8,616 nt of DNA, taken from Melioribacteraceae bacterium. GTDB lineage: Bacteria > Bacteroidota > Ignavibacteria > Ignavibacteriales > Melioribacteraceae. Positions 1 through 5,889 of this stretch are shown here, piece after piece. The first letter of the stretch is position 1. Every line of letters starts with the position of its first letter. The position numbers and the translations under genes are program-made. Where the stretch lies: contig JAQICK010000042.1 of assembly GCA_027858595.1 (NCBI GenBank), positions 1-8,616 of the forward strand, read 5' to 3'. Below the pieces are notes generated by a model. The model was not told the origin of the DNA, ran no database searches, and was given only the letters and a program-made list of their open reading frames with translations.

Positions 1-1
1 A

Positions 2-220
2 GTAAGAACTGAATTAACTAATTACAAAAAGATGCTGATGATTGTGGATGAAGAAATTAAAGATTTAGCTAAAGTGGTTAAAAAAGACGTTCCCATTTCT
101 AGTAAAAATCAAGCAAAAGACAAAGAATATATTTCGCTTGAAAAAATTACACCGAATGGCATTGCAATATTATTAAAAAATGAACACGGAAAAATCATTT
201 GGAATAGTTCTATTGGTTAA
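2..220 (+). CDS. Unrecognised protein, C-terminal part (open at the left window edge)
   Basis: The frame is open from base 2 to the TAA at 218-220 (72 codons), so this is probably the tail of a gene that starts outside the window. A short free-standing gene starting at ATG 32 or ATG 38 cannot be excluded. The visible part has a lysine- and glutamate-rich, probably helical first half (MIVDEEIKDLAKVVKKD) and a second half that alternates like a beta hairpin (ITPNGIAILLKNEHGKIIW). I recognise no motif or family and assign no function. It runs on the opposite strand to the lipid genes and converges on them, so it belongs to another transcription unit. Confidence refers to it being translated. Confidence 0.45.
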   Translation, partial: VRTELTNYKKMLMIVDEEIKDLAKVVKKDVPISSKNQAKDKEYISLEKITPNGIAILLKNEHGKIIWNSSIG

Positions 221-232
221 TTAATAAATTTA

Positions 233-424
233 ATGATAGTAATTATTGTCTTGGAATTATACGATAAATTAAATGATGATAAAATTGTTTCTGTTATTTG
301 TGATCACTTTGTTAATTCACAAAAAGAAAAATTTATACCAACTCAAGTTGAAAAAGTGTATTCAATGCTACAAAGTACTTTTTGGTTAAATAGTAGAAAT
401 TCTAGTCCTAAATATTTTCAGTAA
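233..424 (+). CDS. Small hypothetical ORF, possibly a truncated gene
   Basis: This 63-codon ORF begins 12 bases after the stop of the preceding frame and lies in the same frame. It starts at ATG 233; the TTG at 251 (giving MELYDKLNDD) is an alternative, and neither has a recognisable ribosome binding site. The product is soluble-looking and helical in its middle. The stretch IPTQVEKVYSML followed by FWLNS and a final KYFQ faintly recalls the start of DUF4375-type proteins, in which an EVNNGGFxQYF segment follows at about this point. Here that segment is absent and the frame stops, which would fit a decayed or frameshifted remnant. The resemblance is weak and from memory only. The TAA at 422-424 directly abuts the stop codon of the converging exonuclease gene. 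It may be a real small gene, a remnant or a chance ORF. Confidence 0.3.
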   Translation: MIVIIVLELYDKLNDDKIVSVICDHFVNSQKEKFIPTQVEKVYSMLQSTFWLNSRNSSPKYFQ

Positions 425-1111
425 TTAAATATTTAGAAACTCATCCCATATTTTATAAAGTTGATATGTTGCTTTAACATCGTGGGCACAATAAGTAGCA
501 ATTTCCTCAACTTTCCCTGCGTTATAAAGTTCTTTCACATCCATTCCAGAAACTCCGTGTGATTTTGGAGATTCAATTCCGAAAGACTGGCAATAAAAAT
601 CGAGATTAAACTTCTTTGTCATTCCATATTGAGTAAATTTATCAAGCAAGTCAATGTGAGAGTGGTTGTCGTATCTTTTTCTAATAAAATTTCTGGTTGG
701 TTTTACTCTTAACATAGCAGAACGTAACATTAAAAATGGAATATCAAAATTTCGACCGTTGAATGTTATTACAGCATCAACTTTTTTTGCATATTCCCAA
801 AAATGGGTAAGCATTTCTTGTTCTGAATATGAGCAATATCTTATTCCACTATCCTCAGATTCCCACTCTTTCACTTCATCATCTTCAAACAAAACCATAG
901 AATGTTCGGTTTCTGTGTTCAGCATTCCTATTGCAACAACTCTTGCAGTTAGCGGATACAAAGAAAGATAGCGAATGGCTTCATCCCTCATTATTTCTTT
1001 CTCTACTTCATTGGATTGTTTTTCAGAATAGCGAAGTATAAATTCCTGCTGGCTTTCGGACAATGTTTCAAATTCACATCCTACAGTTTCAATATCAAAT
1101 ACTAACTTCAT
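425..1111 (-). CDS. Predicted 3'-5' exonuclease, PolB-like DEDD family
   Basis: A 228-residue stand-alone nuclease of the ribonuclease H-like fold, resembling the proofreading domain of family B DNA polymerases (the DNA_pol_B_exo2 type). All three exonuclease motifs are visible. Motif I is FDIET with D6 and E8; motif II is ITFNGRNFDIPFL with D123; motif III is YCAHD with Y207 and D211. D154 in the HIDLL stretch is also typical of the family. These acidic residues would bind two metal ions and remove nucleotides from a 3' end. No polymerase, helicase or other domain is attached, so it presumably acts in trans in the cytoplasm in repair or nucleic-acid turnover. The exact substrate is unknown. 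It starts at ATG 1111, 41 bp after the thioesterase gene, so it may be co-transcribed with it, but no functional link to fatty-acid oxidation is evident. No terminator hairpin is visible after its stop. Confidence 0.92.
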   Translation of the reverse strand: MKLVFDIETVGCEFETLSESQQEFILRYSEKQSNEVEKEIMRDEAIRYLSLYPLTARVVAIGMLNTETEHSMVLFEDDEVKEWESEDSGIRYCSYSEQEMLTHFWEYAKKVDAVITFNGRNFDIPFLMLRSAMLRVKPTRNFIRKRYDNHSHIDLLDKFTQYGMTKKFNLDFYCQSFGIESPKSHGVSGMDVKELYNAGKVEEIATYCAHDVKATYQLYKIWDEFLNI

Positions 1112-1152
1112 GTAGCCCCCAAATTTATTTATTGGAAATTAAACATAACGAA

Positions 1153-1602
1153 TCATTCTCTTTTCTTCAAGACTCCCTCTTCAAAATCTTGAATTGCCGA
1201 AATGAATACTTGTGGCAATATTTGTTTCTCTTTTGTTGAAAGTTTTATGTGAACCATTACCCCAGCACCAATTGCAATTACATTGTCATTTTTTTCATTA
1301 ACTATTGTGTGCTTAAAACAGATACTAGTATTTTTTATCCAATCTAATTTTGTATGGATAATTATTTTATCGTTGTATTCTGCCGGAAGTTTATAGTCAA
1401 TTTCGTTATGTGCCATAATAAAATAATTGTCATTTTCGAACAACTCATCCAAATTATAATTCTCTTTTAATTTTTCCAGATAGCTCATTCGTGCATCTTC
1501 AAAATAACTAAAATAGACTGCATTATTAACAACACCCATCATATCAACTTCATGGAATTTGACGGTTTGATATGTTTTTGATTTATAGTTTTTGTAATCC
1601 AT
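1153..1602 (-). CDS. Acyl-CoA thioesterase, 4HBT/YbgC-FadM-like hotdog fold
   Basis: A 149-residue single-hotdog thioesterase that would hydrolyse acyl-CoA to free acid and CoA. The family signature is clear near the N terminus: HEVDMMGVVNNAVYFSYFE (residues 17-35), with D20 at the position of the catalytic aspartate of YbgC-type enzymes and the GxVNNxxY helix start shared with FadM-like proteins. Length is normal for the 4-hydroxybenzoyl-CoA thioesterase family, and such enzymes act as dimers or tetramers. I chose ATG 1602; a TTG at 1614 would add four residues (MQNI) but gives no better homology or ribosome site. In this setting it may release CoA from slowly processed intermediates or control the acyl-CoA pool, as proposed for E. 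coli FadM. That role is inference, and chain-length preference cannot be read from the sequence. A 94-bp gap separates it from the reductase upstream. Confidence 0.9.
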   Translation of the reverse strand: MDYKNYKSKTYQTVKFHEVDMMGVVNNAVYFSYFEDARMSYLEKLKENYNLDELFENDNYFIMAHNEIDYKLPAEYNDKIIIHTKLDWIKNTSICFKHTIVNEKNDNVIAIGAGVMVHIKLSTKEKQILPQVFISAIQDFEEGVLKKRE

Positions 1603-1614
1603 AATATTCTGCAA

Positions 1615-1671
1615 TTTGTAAAATGTAATTTTGATAACATGATATTACAAAGGACGATGTACAATTACAAA
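1615..1671 (-). repeat. Repeated TTTGTAA motif upstream of the thioesterase
   Basis: In the 94-bp gap before the thioesterase, minus-strand TTTGTAAT occurs twice, at 1671-1664 and 1651-1644, exactly 20 bp apart (about two helical turns). A third TTTGTAA lies in the opposite orientation at 1615-1621, and TGTAAT at 1624-1629 is inverted relative to ATTACA at 1644-1649. This arrangement could be an operator, or weak secondary structure in the leader. The region is very A/T-rich, so chance is a serious alternative. No regulator is identified. Confidence 0.25.
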
Positions 1672-1696
1672 TAAAAACGCAAAGCAATATCAATAT

Positions 1697-2578
1697 TTAC
1701 TTTTTCCCTCTAATGCCTTTTTCTATTTCATCCCACATCTCCATTGGAATACTTTCAAGCATATTAAATTCACCGGCACCTTTAAGCCATTCGCCTCCAT
1801 CTAGAGTGACCACTTCGCCATTCATGAATGCAGAATAATCGGAAACTAAATATGCAGCAAGATTTGCTAATTCTTGATGATCACCAACTCTGCCCAAAGG
1901 GATTTTCTTTTCAACATTCAACAAATCTTTCAAGTCTTCTGGGAATAATCTGTCCCAAGCTCCTTTGGTTGGAAATGGACCTGGTGCAATTGCATTAAAA
2001 CGAATTCCGTACTTTGCCCATTCTACTGCTAATGATCTTGTTAATGCTAATACTCCAGCTTTTGCGGACGCTGAGGGAACTACGAAAGCTGAGCCAGTCC
2101 AAGCATAAGTAGTAACAATATTTAAAACCGTTGCATCCATTTTTTCTTTAATCCAATATTTACCGAACGCTAGAGTATTGTAATAAGTTCCTTTTAAAAC
2201 AATATCTGTTATAATATCAAACGCACGATGAGAAAGTCTTTCTGTGGGAGTGATGAAATTACCTGCAGCATTGTTAACAAGAACATTTACCTTTCCAAAT
2301 TTTTCAATTGATTTTGCTAAAAGATTTTCAATTTGCTCATACTTTCTTACATCACATTCAACAGCAAATATTTCACCACCGGTTTGCTCGGATAACTCTT
2401 TTACAGTTTCTTCAAGCACAGCAAGTTTACGACTTGTAATTACAACCTTTGCACCAATTCCCAGAAAATATTTTGCCATTGATTTCCCAAGCCCAGTGCC
2501 ACCACCAGTAATTACAACCACTTTGTCAATTAAAGCATCTTCTTTTAGCATTGATTCTTTATATTTTTCATTCATCAT
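1697..2578 (-). CDS. 2,4-dienoyl-CoA reductase (NADPH), SDR family, DECR1-like
   Basis: A 293-residue short-chain dehydrogenase/reductase. The Rossmann nucleotide motif TGGGTGLGK is near residue 24, and NNAAGNF follows near residue 102. The usual SDR YxxxK is replaced by SASAK, which at first looks like a broken active site. However, the segment TTYAWTGSAFVVPSASAK has the exact spacing of animal mitochondrial DECR1. Its tyrosine lies eleven residues before the serine (Y158, S169, K173), matching Tyr199, Ser210 and Lys214. The PGPFPTKGAWDRL segment after it is also DECR-like. The enzyme should reduce trans-2,4-dienoyl-CoA formed during oxidation of polyunsaturated acids. It is unrelated to the flavin/iron-sulfur FadH of E. 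coli, so that symbol is not given. I chose ATG 2578 (a second ATG follows at once); a TTG at 2587 would add three residues. It lies beyond the fadE terminator and so probably has its own promoter, which I could not pinpoint. Confidence 0.92.
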   Translation of the reverse strand: MMNEKYKESMLKEDALIDKVVVITGGGTGLGKSMAKYFLGIGAKVVITSRKLAVLEETVKELSEQTGGEIFAVECDVRKYEQIENLLAKSIEKFGKVNVLVNNAAGNFITPTERLSHRAFDIITDIVLKGTYYNTLAFGKYWIKEKMDATVLNIVTTYAWTGSAFVVPSASAKAGVLALTRSLAVEWAKYGIRFNAIAPGPFPTKGAWDRLFPEDLKDLLNVEKKIPLGRVGDHQELANLAAYLVSDYSAFMNGEVVTLDGGEWLKGAGEFNMLESIPMEMWDEIEKGIRGKK

Positions 2579-2661
2579 TCTATCCAATATGATAATTATT
2601 GTTTTTTTACCGTTCTAATTTAATCAGCTTAGTCCACTCTAAAAAGGTGTTTTTTATTATA

Positions 2662-2744
2662 GTCATTGCGAACAGTGTGAAGCAATCTATATAATTCGTC
2701 TGGAAATCTGAAGATTGCTTTGGCAAATAACGCCTCGCAATGAC
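2662..2744. repeat. REP-like 83-bp nested palindromic repeat
   Basis: The outer arms are a perfect 10-bp inverted repeat, GTCATTGCGA (2662-2671) and TCGCAATGAC (2735-2744). Inside them is a perfect 9-bp inverted repeat, AAGCAATCT (2680-2688) and AGATTGCTT (2712-2720). The whole could fold into a long interrupted hairpin or cruciform. It lies in non-coding DNA between two genes. I recall similar GTCATTGCGA...AAGCAATCT...AGATTGCTT...TCGCAATGAC palindromes scattered between genes in many bacterial genomes, so this is probably one copy of a dispersed family. Only this copy is in the window. It encodes no protein. Confidence 0.75.
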
Positions 2745-2784
2745 AGAGACTAACTTTTCAGACCAAACGCAACGCTAAATAATA

Positions 2785-2810
2785 AAAATCCCCTCAACTG
2801 AGGGGATTTT
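2785..2810 (-). terminator. Rho-independent terminator after fadE
   Basis: A perfect 11-bp stem (2785-2795 paired with 2800-2810) closes a four-base loop. Its core is five G/C pairs around CCCCTC/GAGGGG, flanked by A/T pairs that give a T-rich tail (TTTTTATT) in the minus-strand transcript. It begins 23 bp after the fadE stop codon. The stem is nearly symmetrical, with A-runs on one side and T-runs on the other, so it could also act on plus-strand transcription, although no plus-strand gene reads into it. Confidence 0.9.
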
Positions 2811-2833
2811 CACAAAATGTTATTTCCAAAATT

Positions 2834-4639
2834 CTAGAAGCAATATTTGTTTGCTTCAATTAATTTATCAGCAATACTTCGTCTTAATTCTTTTGTATTA
2901 ACTGGTTGAAATTTAGTAAAGCGTTTTAAGCCCATTAACATTAGCTTAAGTTCATCACCTTCAGCATATGATGTAATTGCCTGCTTGCCATATAGGTTTA
3001 TTTTATCAATAGAATCATTCAAATATACTTTTGTCATTTCAATATAAGTCTTTGCAGCTTCTTCACCTTTCATTGCTATTAGTTTCTTAGTTCTTAACAA
3101 TACTGATTCACAAGCGTAAACTTCAATAATCATATCGGTTGCGTTCATTATAATTTCTTGTTCATAAGCTAACTTAGTAGTAAACTTCTGCGCTGCAGAA
3201 CCAGCTACCATTAGAACAGCCTTCTTAATATTTTGAACAGCCTTCGTTTCTGCAGATAGAATTCCTTCTTCTTCATCTCCGAAGCTTGGAATTGACATAA
3301 GTTCTTTAGTGATTGCCATTGCTGGTCCCATTAAATCAATGTGACCTTTCATTGCTCTTTTCAATAACATATCAATTGTTAGAAGTCTATTTATTTCATT
3401 TGTGCCTTCAAATATTCTATTAATTCTAGAATCTCTGTATGCACGTGCGGCTGGATATTCTTCCGAGTAACCATAACCACCAAAAACTTGAACGCTTTCA
3501 TCTACTACATAATCAAGCACTTCAGACCCAAACACTTTTGCCATTGCACATTCAATTGCATATTCTTCGGCAGCTTTTCGTAATGATTCTTCGTATGAAT
3601 TTCCTTCAGCACTTAACTCTTTTTCTTTTTTGTCAATTAAATCACTTATACGAAAAGTTACTGATTCAGCTGCAAATATTTTAATTGCTTGTTCGGCAAG
3701 TTTATGTTTTATTGCTCCAAAACTTGAAATATATTGATTAAATTGTTTTCTTTCATTTGTGTATGCAATACTGAATGAAGAAACATATTTTGCACTTCCA
3801 GTTGCCATAGCACAAAGTTTGAAGCGACCGATATTCAACAAATTAAAAGCTATATAATGCCCTTTTCCAATCTCACCTAAAACATGATCTTTGGGAACTT
3901 TAACATTATCCAAATAAAGAGCTCTAGTTGAAGATCCTTTGATTCCAAGTTTATTTTCTTCTTCGCCTTTAGTAAAGCCATCAGACGTTGTATCAATAAT
4001 AAAACCGGTGAAATGTTCGCCATCAACTTTTGCAAATGTTATTAAGATATCAGCAAAGCCGCCGTTAGTAATCCACATTTTTTGACCATTCAAAATGTAG
4101 TATTCACCATCCTCAGAAAGGACAGCTGTAGTTTTTGCTGCAAGTGCATCGGAACCAGAGCCGGGTTCTGTTAAACAATAAGCCGATTTAATTTCGCCAG
4201 AAGCTAAACCTGGTAAATATTTATCCTTTTGTTCCTTAGTTCCGTAATATAAAATTGGCAAAGTACCAATACCAGTATGAGCTGCAAATGTAACTCCAAA
4301 TGCAAAAGCACTACCCATCTCAATATTAAGTGCAGTATTTGTGTTAAAGTCTTCGCCAAGCCCGCCGTACTCTTCAGGAATTGAAACTCCAAGAAGTCCA
4401 AGTTCACCAGCCTTTTCAACTAATTTCACAGTCAAGCCTGGTTCTTGCTTATCAATTCTATCCAGGTTTGGAGATATTTCTTTAGCCACAAACTCGGCAG
4501 CTAAATCAGCCATCATATTTTGCTCTTCGGATAATTCCTCTGGAATAAATATAGTTGCGGGATCTGTTTCTTTAACTAGAAACTCTCCACCTCTCAGCAC
4601 TTCATTTTTTAATTTTTCTTCCACGATTTTTTCTCTCAA
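2834..4639 (-). CDS. fadE: Long-form acyl-CoA dehydrogenase (FadE/VLCAD-like)
   Basis: A 601-residue FAD enzyme making trans-2-enoyl-CoA from acyl-CoA, the first oxidative step. The helical N-terminal domain covers about residues 35-150. Acyl-CoA dehydrogenase signature 1 is CLTEPGSGSD (155-164), followed by WITNGG (189-194). Signature 2 runs from Q384 to R405 and includes FGGYGYSEEYP. The expected catalytic base is E411 in IFEGTNEINR. A C-terminal helical extension of about 160 residues follows, as in mitochondrial VLCAD/ACAD9 and Bacillus FadE (roughly 590-600 residues), unlike the ~380-residue short-chain forms. In VLCAD this region helps membrane association and long-chain use; the same here is inference. 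Electrons should pass to ETF, which is not in the window. The start is TTG 4639: the in-frame TGA at 4678-4676 leaves no ATG or GTG upstream, and the next ATG (residue 42) would cut a conserved N-terminal stretch (GGEFLVKETDP). It is the last gene of the operon. Confidence 0.95.
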   Translation of the reverse strand: MREKIVEEKLKNEVLRGGEFLVKETDPATIFIPEELSEEQNMMADLAAEFVAKEISPNLDRIDKQEPGLTVKLVEKAGELGLLGVSIPEEYGGLGEDFNTNTALNIEMGSAFAFGVTFAAHTGIGTLPILYYGTKEQKDKYLPGLASGEIKSAYCLTEPGSGSDALAAKTTAVLSEDGEYYILNGQKMWITNGGFADILITFAKVDGEHFTGFIIDTTSDGFTKGEEENKLGIKGSSTRALYLDNVKVPKDHVLGEIGKGHYIAFNLLNIGRFKLCAMATGSAKYVSSFSIAYTNERKQFNQYISSFGAIKHKLAEQAIKIFAAESVTFRISDLIDKKEKELSAEGNSYEESLRKAAEEYAIECAMAKVFGSEVLDYVVDESVQVFGGYGYSEEYPAARAYRDSRINRIFEGTNEINRLLTIDMLLKRAMKGHIDLMGPAMAITKELMSIPSFGDEEEGILSAETKAVQNIKKAVLMVAGSAAQKFTTKLAYEQEIIMNATDMIIEVYACESVLLRTKKLIAMKGEEAAKTYIEMTKVYLNDSIDKINLYGKQAITSYAEGDELKLMLMGLKRFTKFQPVNTKELRRSIADKLIEANKYCF

Positions 4640-4679
4640 ATTAAAATTATTAAAATATTTTACATAGTATTTATTTCAA

Positions 4680-5858
4680 TTACTTCAGGTTTTCAAATAT
4701 TGATGCAACACCTTGCCCACCACCAACACAAGCAGTTACCATTCCATACTTTTGCTTTCTTCTTCCTAATTCGTTTAGCATTGAAATAGTAAGTTTTGCT
4801 CCAGTGCATCCAAGCGGATGTCCTAAAGCAATAGCTCCGCCATTTACATTTAATGTTTCGGTATTTAATCCAACTTCTCTAACAACCGCTAGCGATTGAG
4901 AAGCAAAAGCTTCGTTGAGTTCAACCAAATTTAAATCCTCAAGTTTCATGTTTGCTTTTGCGAGTGCTTTTGGAATAGCCGCAATTGGACCAATGCCCAT
5001 AACTCGTGGATCAACACCAGCAACCGCATAGGATACCATTCTAGCTTGAGGTTCTAGGTTTAATTCTTTCACCATTTTTTCTGACATAACTAATACAAAT
5101 GCAGCACCATCGGATGTTTGCGAAGAATTTCCGGCAGTTACAGTTCCGTTGACTCTAAAAACCGGTCTAAGTCTTGCAAGAGCTTCACGAGTTGTATCTT
5201 TCCTTGGACCTTCATCAGTATCTATAATCTTAGTTCTAGTTTTCTTCTTATCACCCTCAACGAAAGTTTCTTCAACTTCAATGGGAACTATTTCATCTTT
5301 GAAATATCCTTTTTCTATTGCACTAATTGCTTTCATATGAGAATTGTATGCAAACTCATCCTGATCTTCACGTGATACTCCATAATCGTTAACCACTTCT
5401 TCAGCAGTGATTCCCATTGCTAAATAAAACTCTGGATGCTTTGTAGCGATGTCGTAATTAGCAGTAAATTTCCACCCAATTGTAGGAACTAATGACATTG
5501 ACTCGGCTCCACCAGCGATGATGCAATCAGCAATTCCCATTTTAATTTTTGCCACTGCCATTGAAATAGTTTCAACTCCAGATGCACAATACCTATTAAC
5601 TGTAACACCGGGAACATTTAACGGAAGATTGCTATTCAGCGAAATCATTCGCCCCATTTGCATTCCTTGTTCTGCTTCAGGAACAGCATTTCCAACAATT
5701 AGATCATCCACTCTTGAAGGGTCTAACTCTGGCACTGATTTAAGCAGATGGTTTATTACGTTAACAGCTAAATCATCTGGTCGGTAAAACTTAAAATTTC
5801 CACGAGGAGCTTTTCCAACGGGTGAACGATACCCAGTTACTATATATGCTTCATTCAT
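4680..5858 (-). CDS. fadA: Acetyl-CoA acyltransferase (3-ketoacyl-CoA thiolase)
   Basis: A 392-residue thiolase that cleaves 3-ketoacyl-CoA with CoA to acetyl-CoA and a chain two carbons shorter. All catalytic elements are present: the acyl-accepting cysteine C91 in VNRYCASG, NEAF (315-318), GHPLG with H347, and the second active cysteine C377 in VTACVGGGQG. Length is normal and the start is ATG 5858. It lies 31 bp after fadN and 40 bp before fadE, matching the Bacillus fadNAE order, and is expected to complete the oxidation cycle with them in the cytoplasm. A biosynthetic acetoacetyl-CoA thiolase would look similar, but the gene context argues strongly for the degradative role. Confidence 0.96.
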   Translation of the reverse strand: MNEAYIVTGYRSPVGKAPRGNFKFYRPDDLAVNVINHLLKSVPELDPSRVDDLIVGNAVPEAEQGMQMGRMISLNSNLPLNVPGVTVNRYCASGVETISMAVAKIKMGIADCIIAGGAESMSLVPTIGWKFTANYDIATKHPEFYLAMGITAEEVVNDYGVSREDQDEFAYNSHMKAISAIEKGYFKDEIVPIEVEETFVEGDKKKTRTKIIDTDEGPRKDTTREALARLRPVFRVNGTVTAGNSSQTSDGAAFVLVMSEKMVKELNLEPQARMVSYAVAGVDPRVMGIGPIAAIPKALAKANMKLEDLNLVELNEAFASQSLAVVREVGLNTETLNVNGGAIALGHPLGCTGAKLTISMLNELGRRKQKYGMVTACVGGGQGVASIFENLK

Positions 5859-5889
5859 AATTCTTTACTCTTAATTTATTTTATCAAAA

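Noticed and set aside
1112..1127. TAAATTTG on the minus strand (1127-1120), a match to the Bacteroidota TAnnTTTG promoter element, just before the exonuclease start
   Set aside because: It lies only 8 bases from the ATG and no TTTG is found at the expected 19-21 bp upstream spacing; in DNA this A/T-rich such a match is likely by chance.
1697..2578. Apparent loss of the SDR catalytic tyrosine (SASAK instead of YxxxK), suggesting an inactive enzyme
   Set aside because: The surrounding sequence matches the DECR1 pattern, in which the tyrosine is located eleven residues before the serine; the active site is complete for that subfamily.
2244..2618. 124-codon plus-strand ORF antisense to the dienoyl-CoA reductase
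   Set aside because: It is a frame shadow of a well-supported gene; its protein is serine- and phenylalanine-rich with no recognisable domain.
5118..5787. Several plus-strand ORFs of 63-89 codons antisense to the thiolase
   Set aside because: They overlap each other and the fully conserved thiolase, and their translations show low-complexity Ser/Phe/Ile composition typical of antisense shadows.
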